A stretch of DNA of 64,000 nt from positions 248,001 to 312,000 of the forward strand of contig NZ_RKQN01000001.1 of assembly GCF_003814555.1 (NCBI RefSeq), read 5' to 3'. Below, in pieces: positions 28,343 to 37,845 of this stretch; the stretch's first letter is position 1, and each line of letters begins with the position of its first letter. The position numbers were made by a program, and so were the translations under genes. The stretch comes from Vulcaniibacterium tengchongense. Lineage in GTDB: Bacteria > Pseudomonadota > Gammaproteobacteria > Xanthomonadales > Xanthomonadaceae. The notes under the pieces are model-generated. The model was not told where the DNA came from. It made no database searches and was given only the letters and a program-made list of their open reading frames with translations.

Positions 28343-29481
28343 CCACGGTGGGCATTCTCGGCGGCGGGCAGCTGGCCCGCATGCTCGCGCTTTCCGGCGC
28401 GCCGCTCGGGCTGCGCTTCCTGGTGATGGACAACGTCGCCGACGCCTGCGCCGGCCAGTTCGCGCCGATGGTGGTCGGCGACTACCGCGACGAGGCGGCG
28501 CTGGCGGAGTTCGCCTCGCGCGTCGACGTGGCCACCTTCGATTTCGAGAACGTGCCGGCCGAGTCGGCGCAATGGCTGGCCGAGCGCGTGCCGGTGTTCC
28601 CGAACCCGCGCGCGCTGGCCACCGCGCAGGACCGCCTGGCCGAGAAGACGCTGTTCCGCGAGCTCGGCATCCCGGTGCCGCCGTTCGCCGCCGTCGAGAC
28701 CCGCGAGGAGCTCGCCGCCGCGCTGGCCGCGATCGGCGCGCCCTGCATCCTCAAGACCCGTCGGCTCGGCTACGACGGCAAGGGCCAGTTCCGGATCAGG
28801 ACGCCGGCCGACGCGGACGCGGCCTGGGAGGCGCTCGGTGCGCAGGCCGCCACGGTCGGGCTGATCCTGGAGGGCTTCGTCGCGTTCGAGCGCGAGCTGA
28901 GCGTGGTCGCCGCGCGAGGCCGCGACGGCGAATTCCGCCCGTGGCCGCTGACCGAGAACTGGCACGTCGACGGCGTGCTGTCCGTCAGCCTGGCGCCGGC
29001 CCGCGCCGACGCCGCGCTGGTCGAGCGCGCGTACGCGCACGCGCGGCGCCTGGCCGAGGCGCTGGACTACGTCGGCGTGTTCGCGCTCGAGCTGTTCTGC
29101 CGCGACGGCGAGCTGCTCGCCAACGAGTTGGCGCCGCGCGTGCACAACTCCGGCCACTGGACCATCGAAGGCAGCGAGACCAGCCAGTTCCAGAACCATC
29201 TGCGCGCGGTGCTCGGCCTGCCGCTGGGCGACACCCGCATGCTCGGCCGCGCCTGCATGCTCAACTGGATCGGCGCGATGCCGGACGCGGCGCCGGTGCT
29301 GGCCGAACCGGGCGGCCACTGGCACGACTACGGCAAGCCGCCGCGCGCCGGGCGCAAGGTCGGCCATGCGACGCTGCGCGCCGATTCGGCCGGGGCGCTC
29401 GCCGCCGCGCTGGAGCGCGTCGGCCGGGCGCTCGGCCGCGAGGCGCAAGTCGCCCCGGCGGTGTCGCGGCTGCGCGAATGA
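28339..29481 (+). CDS. purK: N5-carboxyaminoimidazole ribonucleotide synthase
   Basis: The 380-residue PurK, an ATP-grasp ligase that makes N5-CAIR from AIR, bicarbonate and ATP. It begins [14 protein letters not shown], has [15 protein letters not shown] in the ATP-binding domain, and the metal-binding segment [28 protein letters not shown] with [17 protein letters not shown]. Coupled to purE upstream and to a methyltransferase downstream by ATGA overlaps. Confidence 0.96.
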   Translation: MTTVGILGGGQLARMLALSGAPLGLRFLVMDNVADACAGQFAPMVVGDYRDEAALAEFASRVDVATFDFENVPAESAQWLAERVPVFPNPRALATAQDRLAEKTLFRELGIPVPPFAAVETREELAAALAAIGAPCILKTRRLGYDGKGQFRIRTPADADAAWEALGAQAATVGLILEGFVAFERELSVVAARGRDGEFRPWPLTENWHVDGVLSVSLAPARADAALVERAYAHARRLAEALDYVGVFALELFCRDGELLANELAPRVHNSGHWTIEGSETSQFQNHLRAVLGLPLGDTRMLGRACMLNWIGAMPDAAPVLAEPGGHWHDYGKPPRAGRKVGHATLRADSAGALAAALERVGRALGREAQVAPAVSRLRE

Positions 29482-30230
29482 CGCGCGAAGCCGCCCCGGC
29501 TGCGGCGCCGATCGACGTCGCCACCCGCGAGACCGCCGATTTCCTCGCCTCGTCGCTGCCGCCGGGCGCGCGCGTGCTGGAAGTCGGCTGCGGCGAAGGC
29601 CACGTCGCCGCCGAGCTGCAGCGGCGCGGCTTCGCGCCCATCGCGCTGGACGCCGACCCGGCCGCGGTCGCCGCCGCACGCGCGCTCGGCGCGGACGCGC
29701 GCACGGCGCGCTGGCCGGAGTGCGACGTCGACGCCGCCGATGCGGTCGCGTTCACCCGTTCGCTGCACCACCTGCCGTCGCTCGACGAAGCGCTGCTCGC
29801 GGCCCGCCGCCGCCTGCCTGCGGGCGCGCCGATCCTGGTCGAGGACTTCGCCCCGGAAGCGCTCGACGCGGCGACGCTCGGCTGGTTCGCCGCCCGCCTG
29901 CGTTCGCCGCGCGCGCAGGCGCTGCTCCGCCCGCGGCAGGGCGGCGTGGTCGCGAAGCTGCGGCGCGGCGATCCGTTCGCCGCCTGGCTCGAGGATCGCC
30001 GGCGCCATCGCGTCCACCCGCTCGCGGCCATGGCCGGGGCGATGGCGCGGCACACCGCCGGCCTGGCGGTGACGGCCGCACCGTACTTCTACCGCTACCT
30101 GATTCCGGCGCTGCCGGCCACGCCGGAAGCCGCGGCGTTCGTCGCCGACGAGCTGGAAGAGGAGCGGCGGCGGATCGCCGCGGGCGCGATCGTGCCGCTC
30201 GGGCGCCGCCTGGCCGGCCGCGTACGCTGA
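29478..30230 (+). CDS. Class I SAM-dependent methyltransferase
   Basis: A 250-residue methyltransferase with a Rossmann fold. SAM motif I is VLEVGCGEGHVAAEL (residues ~33-47), followed by an acidic loop (IALDADPAAVAAA) and AVAFTRSLHHLPSLDEALLAARRRL, the typical motif IV/post-IV region. It overlaps purK by four bases and so is the third gene of the purE operon. The substrate cannot be named. The operon position looks like convenience rather than a purine role. Confidence 0.8.
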   Translation: MTREAAPAAAPIDVATRETADFLASSLPPGARVLEVGCGEGHVAAELQRRGFAPIALDADPAAVAAARALGADARTARWPECDVDAADAVAFTRSLHHLPSLDEALLAARRRLPAGAPILVEDFAPEALDAATLGWFAARLRSPRAQALLRPRQGGVVAKLRRGDPFAAWLEDRRRHRVHPLAAMAGAMARHTAGLAVTAAPYFYRYLIPALPATPEAAAFVADELEEERRRIAAGAIVPLGRRLAGRVR

Positions 30231-30239
30231 GCCTGCGGC

Positions 30240-30270
30240 AAAAGAAAACGGCCGGGATGGCCCCGGCCGT
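30240..30270 (-). terminator. Rho-independent terminator of sodB
   Basis: A 9-bp perfect stem (ACGGCCGGG, 30248-30256 with 30262-30270), loop ATGGC. On the minus strand it is followed by TTTTCTTTT. It lies directly past the sodB stop. Confidence 0.8.
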
Positions 30271-30309
30271 CCTCGGGCTGCGTCCGCCCCGCGCGGGACG
30301 GACGGGCCG

Positions 30310-30888
30310 TCACTTCATCTGCGAAGCGACGAAGTCCCAGTTGACCAGGTTCCAGAACGCCTCGACGTACTTGGCGCGGGCGTTGCGGTAGTCGATGTAG
30401 TAGGCGTGCTCCCACACGTCGCAGGTCAGCAGCGCCTTGTCCTCGCCGGTCAGCGGGGTGTTGGCGTTGGAGGTGCTGACCAGGGCGAGCGCGCCGTCCG
30501 GGCGCTGCACCAGCCAGGCCCAGCCGGAGCCGAAGGTCTTCAGCGCGACGTCGGTGAACTGCTTCTTGAACTCGTCGAAGCTGCCGAACGCCTTGGCGAT
30601 GCCGTCGGCCAGCTTGCCGGCGGGCTCGCCGCCGCCCTTGGGCGACAGGCAGTTCCAGTAGAACGTGTGGTTCCAGACCTGCGCGGCGTTGTTGAACATG
30701 CCGCCCTGCGACTTGCGGATGATCTCCTCCAGCGGCATCGATTCGAACTCGGTGCCCTTGATCATGCCGTTGAGGTTGTCGACGTAGGTCTTGTGGTGCT
30801 TGCCGTGGTGGTAGTCGAGGGTCTCGGCGGAGATGTGCGGTTCCAGCGCGGTGCGGTCGTAGGGCAGGGGAGGCAGTTCGATGGCCAT
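30310..30888 (-). CDS. sodB: Superoxide dismutase [Fe]
   Basis: A 192-residue Fe-type superoxide dismutase. Metal ligands sit in [33 protein letters not shown] and [13 protein letters not shown]. The [13 protein letters not shown] segment and the W in GSGWAWLV are typical of the iron (or cambialistic) form. CAGGAG precedes the ATG by seven bases. It is divergent from grxD, and the 165-base gap contains a symmetric TACAAT palindrome. Confidence 0.96.
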   Translation of the reverse strand: MAIELPPLPYDRTALEPHISAETLDYHHGKHHKTYVDNLNGMIKGTEFESMPLEEIIRKSQGGMFNNAAQVWNHTFYWNCLSPKGGGEPAGKLADGIAKAFGSFDEFKKQFTDVALKTFGSGWAWLVQRPDGALALVSTSNANTPLTGEDKALLTCDVWEHAYYIDYRNARAKYVEAFWNLVNWDFVASQMK

Positions 30889-30962
30889 TGCGGGCTCCTG
30901 GGGCTGGCGAAGTGAAAGCCGCGGCGCTCCGGGACCGGACGCGCCCGCGGCGCTGGAAGGAT

Positions 30963-30979
30963 TACAATGACGCATTGTA
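30963..30979. promoter_or_regulatory. Perfect palindrome with face-to-face -10 elements, sodB/grxD
   Basis: TACAATG / CATTGTA, 7-bp arms with a three-base spacer. Each strand reads TACAAT, a good -10 box. The site lies about 75 bases from both the sodB and grxD start codons, so it could drive both genes or be a shared operator. Confidence 0.5.
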
Positions 30980-31053
30980 GCCCCACGTTCCGTTGTCGTG
31001 CCGTGGCCTCGTCGTCAACGGGCGCGCAACGCACCATCGCAGGAGAGTCGCCC

Positions 31054-31374
31054 ATGTCCGTCATGGAACGGATCCAGGCCGAAGTCGAAAGCCACCCGAT
31101 CGTCCTTTTCATGAAAGGGACGCCGCAGTTCCCGATGTGCGGCTTTTCCAGCCGCGCGGTGCAGGCGCTGAAGGCGGCCGGCGCGACCGAGCTGCACACG
31201 ATCAACGTGCTCGAGGATCCGGAGATCCGCGCCAACCTGCCGCGCTATTCGAACTGGCCCACGTTCCCGCAGCTCTTCATCAACGGCGAGTTGATCGGCG
31301 GTTGCGACATTACGCTGGAGCTGTTCGAGTCCGGCGAACTGGCGCGGATGATCAGCGAGACCCAGCGCCAGTGA
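31054..31374 (+). CDS. grxD: Monothiol glutaredoxin Grx4 type
   Basis: A 106-residue CGFS monothiol glutaredoxin, which carries and delivers [2Fe-2S] clusters. The active site is in MCGFSSRAVQAL; a preceding KGTPQFP and the later NWPTFPQLFINGELIGGCDI bind glutathione. AGGAGAG at 31041-31047 sets the start. It overlaps the SDR gene by four bases (GTGA). Confidence 0.96.
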   Translation: MSVMERIQAEVESHPIVLFMKGTPQFPMCGFSSRAVQALKAAGATELHTINVLEDPEIRANLPRYSNWPTFPQLFINGELIGGCDITLELFESGELARMISETQRQ

Positions 31375-32105
31375 GCGCGGCGGAGGCCGGACAACCGGGC
31401 GCGCTCGCCGGCCGGGTGGTGCTGGTCGCCGGCGCGCACGGCGGCCTCGGCGCCGCCGCCGCGCAGGCCAGCGCGCGCGCCGGCGCGACCGTGGTCCTGC
31501 TCGGCCGCAAGGTGCCGAAGTTGAACCGCGTCTACGACGCCGTCGCCCAGGCCGGACCGGAGCCGCTGCTGTATCCGCTGGACCTGGAGGGCGCCTCGCC
31601 CGAGGACTACGCGGAGATGGCCGAGCGGATCGAGCGCGAGCTCGGCCGCCTCGACGGCGTGCTGCACTGCGCCGCCGATTTCCCCGGGCTGACGCCGCTG
31701 GCGCGCACCGACCCGGCGGCGTTCGCGCGCGCGATCCACGTCAACCTGACCGCCCCCTGGTGGCTGTCGCAGGCCTGCCTGCCGTTGCTGGGCCGGGCCG
31801 GGGACGCGGCGCTGGTGTTCGTCCTCGACGATCCGGCGCGGGTCGGGCAGGCCTACTGGGGCGGTTACGGCGTGGCCAAGCACGGCCTCGCCGGGCTGGT
31901 CGGCATCCTCCACGAGGAACTCCGCAACGGCCCGGTGCGCGTCGCCGGGCTGCAGCCCGGTCCGATGCGCACCGCGTTGCGGGCGCGCGCGTACGTCGAG
32001 GACGCCGACCGCGCCGCGCGCGACCCGGCCGACTACGCCGAAGCCTGCGTGACCCTGCTGTCGCCCGCCGGCGCCGCCCACCGCGGGCGGATCTGGGCGC
32101 CCTGA
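31371..32105 (+). CDS. Short-chain dehydrogenase/reductase (YciK-like)
   Basis: A 244-residue SDR oxidoreductase using a GTG start inside the grxD stop. NAD(P)-binding motif VAGAHGGLGAAAA, an acidic/arginine cofactor region LLGRKVPKLN, the N-x-A-type structural motif in HCAADF, and catalytic YGVAKHG (Y-x3-K). It most resembles YciK-type SDRs of unknown substrate. Tight coupling to grxD suggests co-expression. Confidence 0.85.
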   Translation: MSAAEAGQPGALAGRVVLVAGAHGGLGAAAAQASARAGATVVLLGRKVPKLNRVYDAVAQAGPEPLLYPLDLEGASPEDYAEMAERIERELGRLDGVLHCAADFPGLTPLARTDPAAFARAIHVNLTAPWWLSQACLPLLGRAGDAALVFVLDDPARVGQAYWGGYGVAKHGLAGLVGILHEELRNGPVRVAGLQPGPMRTALRARAYVEDADRAARDPADYAEACVTLLSPAGAAHRGRIWAP

Positions 32106-32234
32106 ATTACCCTTGGCCGCGCGCGGGTGGCGGGCCCTCTCGCCGCCCGGCGCGCCGTACCGCCTTCGACCGTCCCGCGTGCGGGCGGAGGCGTTCCTCT
32201 CCGTCCGCTGGCGAACACCGGCCACGAGTCCCGC

Positions 32235-32831
32235 ATGACCATCGCCTCCGCCGCCCTGCTGCTGTTCCTGATCCTCGACCCGCTCGGCAACGTGCCGGTG
32301 TTCCTGAGCCTGCTGCGCGGCCTGCCGCCGCAGCGGCAGCGGATCGTGCTGGCGCGCGAGCTGCTGATCGCCCTGGCCGTGCTGATGCTGTTCCTGTGGG
32401 GCGGCAAGTACGCGCTGGAACTGATGCATCTGCGCCAGGAGTCGGTCTCCATCGCCGGCGGCATCGTCCTGTTCCTGATCGGCATCCGCATGATCTTCCC
32501 GCCGCCGGAAGGGCTGATGGGCGAGATCCCCGACGGCGAGCCGTTCATCGTGCCGATGGCGATCCCGCTGGTTGCCGGGCCGTCCGGGATGGCCGCGGTG
32601 ATGCTGATGGGCAGCAACGACCCGGACCGGCTGGGCGACTGGAGCCTGGCCCTGCTGATCGCCTGGGGCGCCACCGCGGCGATCCTGTTCTCCGCCACCC
32701 TGCTGTACAAGCTGCTCGGGCGCCGCGCCCTGACCGCGATCGAGCGGCTGATGGGCATGCTGCTGGTGGCCATCTCGGTGCAGATGTTCCTCGACGGGCT
32801 GGGCACCTACCTGCAGATCGCGCCGCCTTGA
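32235..32831 (+). CDS. MarC family membrane protein
   Basis: A 198-residue MarC/YchE/YhgN-type protein with six hydrophobic helices. Family signatures are LLLFLILDPLGNVPVFL at the N-terminus, SIAGGIVLFLIGIRMIF, and PLVAGPSGMAAVML. Former links to multiple antibiotic resistance have not held up; transport function is suspected. The start at 32235 opens directly into the first helix. A terminator follows. Confidence 0.9.
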   Translation: MTIASAALLLFLILDPLGNVPVFLSLLRGLPPQRQRIVLARELLIALAVLMLFLWGGKYALELMHLRQESVSIAGGIVLFLIGIRMIFPPPEGLMGEIPDGEPFIVPMAIPLVAGPSGMAAVMLMGSNDPDRLGDWSLALLIAWGATAAILFSATLLYKLLGRRALTAIERLMGMLLVAISVQMFLDGLGTYLQIAPP

Positions 32832-32848
32832 CCCTTCTTGGCGGCTCG

Positions 32849-32870
32849 CGCGGGCAGCGCCCGCGTTTTT
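32849..32870 (+). terminator. Rho-independent terminator after marC-family gene
   Basis: A 7-bp stem CGCGGGC / GCCCGCG (32849-32855 with 32859-32865), loop AGC, then TTTTT. Confidence 0.75.
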
Positions 32871-32925
32871 GACCGCGGTCACGGCCCTGTCATACAGCCC
32901 CTCTAGCCTGTTAAACTGCTGTTAA
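32869..32925 (+). promoter_or_regulatory. Promoter/regulatory region of the TonB-dependent receptor
   Basis: TTGACC (32869-32874), overlapping the marC terminator T-run, could be a -35 box with TACAGC 18 bases on as a weak -10. Two direct CTGTTAA copies (32908-32914 and 32919-32925) lie 11 bases apart, one helical turn, suggesting a regulator binding on one DNA face. Confidence 0.35.
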
Positions 32926-33045
32926 CCCGTCGGGGCCGCCCTGCCGGGTCGGGGCTCACATCACGGTATTCGACTATCCGCACCGGCGCACCGCGGCGCG
33001 CCCGGTCGCGACCGCCACGTTTTCATGTCACCCGAGGCCATCGTA

Positions 33046-36000
33046 ATGACCCATCCGAACCGCGTCCGCATGTCCAAGCTCACGCTTGGCCTGCTCGCCG
33101 CCCTCGCCACCGCTCCCGTTTTCGCGCAGACCACCTCCGCCGGCGTCGGCGGCATGGTGACCGGCGCGGATGGCCAGCCCGTCGCCGGCGCCGAAGTGAC
33201 CATCACCCACGTCGAGTCCGGCACGGTCAGCCGCGCCACGACCGATGCGAGCGGCCGCTATGTCGCGCGCGGCCTGCGCGTGGGCGGCCCGTACCAGATC
33301 ACCATCACCAAGCCGGGCGCCGGCACCAAGACCGAAGACGGCGTCTACCTCGATCTCAACTCGACCAACACCGTCAACGCCGCCCTGACCGGTGACGTGA
33401 CCACCCTCGAATCGGTCACCGCGGTCGCGATGGGCGGCTCGGAGGTGTTCAGCGCGACCAAGATGGGCACCGGCACCAACATCAGCCGCCAGACCATCGA
33501 AGCGCTGCCGACCAACAGCGGCAACATCCAGGACTACATGCGCCTGGATCCGCGCGTGGCGTTCGTCAACCGCGCCGAGGGCAGCATCACCGCCGGCGGC
33601 CAGAACCCGCGCTACAACGCCATCCGCATCGACGGCGTGTCCGCCAGCGACACCTTCGGCCTGGAAGGCAACAACATGCCGACGCGCCGCCAGCCGGTGT
33701 CGATGGAAGCCATCGAGGCCATCAACATCGATCTGGCCAACTACGACGTGACCATCAGCGGCGCCACCGGCGCCGTGGTCGACGCCGTCACCAAGTCGGG
33801 CACCAACGAGTTCCACGGCTCGGTCTACGGCTACTACCGCGACGGCGACTGGTTCGGCGACGATCCGGAAGGTGCGCCGTTCAACGGCTTCACCAAGGAG
33901 GAGACCTACGGCGCGACCTTCGGCGGCCCGCTGGTCAAGGACAAGCTGTTCTTCTTCGCCAACTACGAGAAGTTCAAGCAGGCCGCGCCGGGCGCGGACG
34001 TGGCCAGCAGCCCGCTGGGGCTCGGCCGCATTCCGATGGGCGACGTCGCGCGGGCGCAGGCCGCGGCGGCCGCCGGCAACGGCGTGATCGCCGGCTTCGA
34101 CGCCGGCGGCCTGGAGAGCAATGGCGACACCGATCTCGAGGAGTACGCGCTCAAGATCGACTGGAACATCAGCGACAACCATCGCGCCGACTTCCGCTAC
34201 AGCAAGCTGGAGCAGAGCAAGCTTCGCCTGAACGGCTTCGGCAGCGGCAGCACCGGTTCCGCGTCGCTGAGCTCGTACTGGTTCCAGCACGACAAGACCG
34301 TCGAGAGCTACGTCGCCCAGCTGTTCAGCGACTGGACCGACGTGTTCTCCACCGAGTTCAAGGTCGCGTACCGCGATTACTCGGCGATCCGCAACACCAC
34401 GACCGAGGGCACGCCGGCGGTGCAGATCGCCTACGGCGCGCCGAACGCGAACGGCGTGGGCCAGAGCCCGTATCTGTACTTCGGCACCGAGGTGAACTCC
34501 CAGTACAACGACCTGTTCACCAAGACCTGGAACTACTACGGCGCCGGCATCCTCAACCTCGGCGACCACGAGCTGAAGTTCGGCGTCGACTACGCGACCA
34601 ACGAGATCTTCAACCTCTACGCGCCCTACGTCGACGGTTACTACACCTTCAACAGCATCCAGGATTACATCGACGGCAACTGGGCCTATCGTCAGTTCCG
34701 TACGCCGGTCGGAGGTGACGTCAACAACATGGCCTCCGACTACACCTACAAGTCGATGGGCGTGTTCCTGCAGGATCAGTGGTTCGTCAACAACAACCTG
34801 ACCCTGACCTTCGGCGTGCGCGGCGACCGCTTCAAGACCGACAGGGACCCCGCCCACAACGCCTTGGCCCAGCAGGTCTACGGCTACGACAACAGCGATG
34901 TCGGCGGCGACAAGTGGCTGTGGCAGCCGCGCTTCGGCTTCAACTACACCTTCGACAGCGAGCGCCCCACCCAGCTGCGCGGCGGCTTCGGCCTGTTCCA
35001 GGGCGAGTCGCCGCAGGTGTGGCTGAGCAACGCCTACAACACGACCGGCCTGAACTACACCCAGCTGGAGCAGTGGGCCGACGGTTCCAGCGCCTCCGGC
35101 TCGCGCCAGAACGTCAACTTCGTCGCGCCGGACTTCGAAGTGCCGTCGGTGTGGAAGGCGAACCTGGCGTTCGACCACGAACTGCCGTGGTACGGCCTGG
35201 TCGGTTCGGCCGAGCTGTTGCTGACCAACGTCAAGAATGGCCTGTACTACCGGCGCCTCGACATCGGCGCGCCGAACACCGCGGCGCAGGTCGGCCCGAG
35301 CGCCGGTCAGGACGGTCGCCTGCTGTATTGGCAGAACTCCAATAGCTTCAGGACGGCGCGCGCCAACCGCGATGCGCGCTTCGGCGACGTGCTGCTGCTG
35401 GACACGACCAACAAGGGCGAGACGCAGCAACTCACGGTCAGCCTGAGCAAGCCGTGGAGCGCCGAGAGCGACTGGTCCTGGTCGCTGGGCTACACCTACA
35501 CCCATGCGACGGAAGTCAGCGGCCTGACCAGCTCGACCGCGACCTCGGGCTGGAACTACAACTACGTGTTCCAGGCCAACGAGGAGGTCGCGAACACCGC
35601 GCGCTACGAGATCAAGGACCGCATCAGCGGCACCTTGAACTGGAAGCACAAGTTCTTCGGCGACTACGCCACCAGCGTCGGCCTGTTCTACGAAGGCCGC
35701 AGCGGACGTCCGTTCAGCTATCTCTACTCGAACGACGTCAACGGCGACAGCCGCGTCAACGACCTGTTCTACGTGCCGGCCGGCCCGGGCGACGTGCTGT
35801 TCAGCGGCGGCGCGCAGATGGAACAGGCGTTCTTCGACTGGCTGGCCAAGAACCCGGACCTGGCCCGTTACGCCGGCCAAGCGGCCCCGGCCAATGCCGG
35901 CCGCGCGGGCTGGGTGAACACCTTCGACATCCGCATCAGCCAGGAACTGCCGGGCTTCTTCCAGGGCCACAAGTCGGAGATCTGGCTCGACATCATCAAC

Positions 36001-36228
36001 GTCGGCAACCTGCTGAACAAGGATTGGGGCCACATCTACGACTACGGCTTCTTCGCCGACATGACCGTGCTGAACGCGGTCGGCATCGACCCGGCCACCG
36101 GCAAGTACATCTACAACTTCGATCCGACGAGGGTCGAACGCCCCGCGGTCGCCAACGGCGACGCCGACGGCTTCAACCAGGGCGTCTCGCAGTGGTCGCT
36201 GCAGGTCGGCTTCCGCTACAAGTTCTGA
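33046..36228 (+). CDS. Oar-like TonB-dependent outer-membrane receptor
   Basis: A protein of about 1060 residues. A signal peptide (LTLGLLAALATAPVFAQ) leads into a carboxypeptidase-regulatory-like beta-sandwich (residues ~30-110, VTGADGQPVAGAEVTITHVESG, DASGRYVARGLRVGGPYQI). Next come a plug domain (NIQDYMRLDPRVAF, IRIDGVSASDTFGLEGNN) and a long C-terminal beta-barrel ending in FRYKF. Oar-type receptors in this family import large or poorly defined substrates and may affect surface traits. The start at 33046 is preferred over 33025 because it begins the signal region. No fur box or sugar gene is adjacent, so the ligand is unknown. Confidence 0.93.
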   Translation: MTHPNRVRMSKLTLGLLAALATAPVFAQTTSAGVGGMVTGADGQPVAGAEVTITHVESGTVSRATTDASGRYVARGLRVGGPYQITITKPGAGTKTEDGVYLDLNSTNTVNAALTGDVTTLESVTAVAMGGSEVFSATKMGTGTNISRQTIEALPTNSGNIQDYMRLDPRVAFVNRAEGSITAGGQNPRYNAIRIDGVSASDTFGLEGNNMPTRRQPVSMEAIEAINIDLANYDVTISGATGAVVDAVTKSGTNEFHGSVYGYYRDGDWFGDDPEGAPFNGFTKEETYGATFGGPLVKDKLFFFANYEKFKQAAPGADVASSPLGLGRIPMGDVARAQAAAAAGNGVIAGFDAGGLESNGDTDLEEYALKIDWNISDNHRADFRYSKLEQSKLRLNGFGSGSTGSASLSSYWFQHDKTVESYVAQLFSDWTDVFSTEFKVAYRDYSAIRNTTTEGTPAVQIAYGAPNANGVGQSPYLYFGTEVNSQYNDLFTKTWNYYGAGILNLGDHELKFGVDYATNEIFNLYAPYVDGYYTFNSIQDYIDGNWAYRQFRTPVGGDVNNMASDYTYKSMGVFLQDQWFVNNNLTLTFGVRGDRFKTDRDPAHNALAQQVYGYDNSDVGGDKWLWQPRFGFNYTFDSERPTQLRGGFGLFQGESPQVWLSNAYNTTGLNYTQLEQWADGSSASGSRQNVNFVAPDFEVPSVWKANLAFDHELPWYGLVGSAELLLTNVKNGLYYRRLDIGAPNTAAQVGPSAGQDGRLLYWQNSNSFRTARANRDARFGDVLLLDTTNKGETQQLTVSLSKPWSAESDWSWSLGYTYTHATEVSGLTSSTATSGWNYNYVFQANEEVANTARYEIKDRISGTLNWKHKFFGDYATSVGLFYEGRSGRPFSYLYSNDVNGDSRVNDLFYVPAGPGDVLFSGGAQMEQAFFDWLAKNPDLARYAGQAAPANAGRAGWVNTFDIRISQELPGFFQGHKSEIWLDIINVGNLLNKDWGHIYDYGFFADMTVLNAVGIDPATGKYIYNFDPTRVERPAVANGDADGFNQGVSQWSLQVGFRYKF

Positions 36229-36251
36229 TCCTGCGGAACGAGCAGTCCGAG

Positions 36252-36281
36252 AACGGCCGGGGCGACCCGGCCGTTTTTTTT
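36252..36281 (+). terminator. Rho-independent terminator after receptor
   Basis: A 10-bp perfect stem (AACGGCCGGG, 36252-36261 with 36266-36275), loop GCGA, and a run of eight T. Confidence 0.9.
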
Positions 36282-36343
36282 GGGGCGGCACCGCGCTAGA
36301 GTCGCCCGACGCATACGGGAACAAGACAGGAAGAGAACGCTAC

Positions 36344-37723
36344 ATGACCGCCCCCCACATTCCGGCGCTGCCGACGGTCGACGCCCACATCTACCCGCGC
36401 GGCGGGCTCGACGTGCTCTCGCGCGACGAGGTCGCGCGGCTGCGCGACGTCTCCACCGGGATGCACGACCTGTTGCGCCGCTGCGCGCTGGCGGTGCTGA
36501 CCAGCGGCAGCACCTCGGACGACCCGCGCGCCGCGCAGGAGCTCTACCCGCATTTCGACATCCAGGTATCGCAGCAGGACCGGGGCATGCGCATCGACCT
36601 GGCCAACGCGCCGGCGATGGCGTTCGTCGACGGCGAGATCATCCGCGGCGTCGCCGAGCTGCTGTTCGCGGTGGTGCGCGACCTGGCGTACACGACGATC
36701 GAACTCGGCGCCGATTGCGGCCGCGACCTGTCCAGCAGCGACGGCATCACCGACGCCGTGTTCGGCCTGCTGCGCAACGCGCGCCTGCTGCATCCGGCCG
36801 ACCCGAACCTGGTGGTCTGCTGGGGCGGCCACTCGATCTCGCGGGACGAGTACGTCTACACCAAGCAGGTGGGCTACGAGCTCGGCCTGCGCGGCCTCGA
36901 CATCTGCACCGGCTGCGGCCCGGGGGCGATGAAGGGCCCGATGAAGGGCGCCACCATCGCCCACGCCAAGCAGCGCCGCCATCGCACCCGCTACATCGGC
37001 ATCACCGAGCCCGGCATCATCGCCGCGGAATCGCCGAACCCGATCGTCAACCACCTGGTGATCATGCCGGACATCGAGAAGCGGCTGGAGGCGTTCGTCC
37101 GCCTCGGCCACGGCATCATCGTGTTCCCGGGCGGCGTCGGTACCGCGGAGGAGATCCTCTATCTGCTGGGCATCCTGCTGCGCGAGGAGAACGCGCAGGT
37201 GCCGTTCCCGCTGATCTTCACCGGCCCGACCGCGGCCGCGCCGTACTTCGAGCAGATCGACAAGTTCCTGCGCCTGACGCTGGGCGAGGCGGCGACCTCG
37301 CGCTACGAGATCGTGATCGCCGATCCGGAGAAGGTCGCCAAGCTCATGGCCTCGGGCATCCGGCGGGTGCGCGAGTACCGCATCCAGCACAAGGACTCGT
37401 TCTTCTTCAACTGGTCGTTGCACATTCCGCTGGACTTCCAGCGTCCGTTCGCGCCGACCCACGAGGCCATGGCGACGCTGGACCTGCGCCCCGGGCGCAA
37501 GCCGCACGAGCTCGCCGCCGACCTGCGGCGCGCGTTTTCCGGCATCGTCGCCGGCAACGTCAAGGAAGAGGGCATGCGCCGGATCGAGGCGCACGGCCCG
37601 TTCGAGATCCACGGCGACCCGGAGATGATGCGTTCGCTCGACGGGCTGTTGCGCGCGTTCGTCGAGCAGCGGCGGATGAAGATCGCGGGCGAATACCGGC
37701 CCTGCTACCGCGTGGTCGCCTGA
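36344..37723 (+). CDS. ppnN: Pyrimidine/purine nucleotide 5'-monophosphate nucleosidase PpnN
   Basis: A 459-residue PpnN (YgdH) enzyme that hydrolyses nucleoside 5'-monophosphates to base and ribose 5-phosphate, and in E. coli is stimulated by (p)ppGpp. The central LOG-type Rossmann domain shows VVCWGGHSISRDEY, ICTGCGPGAMKGPMKGA, and the nucleotide-binding IIVFPGGVGTAEEIL. N- and C-terminal family domains flank it (LYPHFDIQVSQQDRGMRIDL; FFFNWSLHIPLDFQRPF). The length equals that of E. coli PpnN. Confidence 0.93.
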   Translation: MTAPHIPALPTVDAHIYPRGGLDVLSRDEVARLRDVSTGMHDLLRRCALAVLTSGSTSDDPRAAQELYPHFDIQVSQQDRGMRIDLANAPAMAFVDGEIIRGVAELLFAVVRDLAYTTIELGADCGRDLSSSDGITDAVFGLLRNARLLHPADPNLVVCWGGHSISRDEYVYTKQVGYELGLRGLDICTGCGPGAMKGPMKGATIAHAKQRRHRTRYIGITEPGIIAAESPNPIVNHLVIMPDIEKRLEAFVRLGHGIIVFPGGVGTAEEILYLLGILLREENAQVPFPLIFTGPTAAAPYFEQIDKFLRLTLGEAATSRYEIVIADPEKVAKLMASGIRRVREYRIQHKDSFFFNWSLHIPLDFQRPFAPTHEAMATLDLRPGRKPHELAADLRRAFSGIVAGNVKEEGMRRIEAHGPFEIHGDPEMMRSLDGLLRAFVEQRRMKIAGEYRPCYRVVA

Positions 37724-37845
37724 CCGGGGCCGGGGGTGCGGCGCCCGGTGCCGCGCCGCCAGAAAAGCGCGCTGGCGCGGCAGTTGCAGCGATGCGGCGC
37801 AGGCGCCGGCGGCGATGGGGCGGAGCGCGCCGTCCGCCCCTTCCT

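Noticed and set aside
33028-36324. Long open frame antisense to the TonB-dependent receptor (about 1100 codons)
   Set aside because: It mirrors the receptor gene exactly. High GC with biased third positions creates long open antisense frames; the translation is low in recognisable motifs and has no ribosome site.
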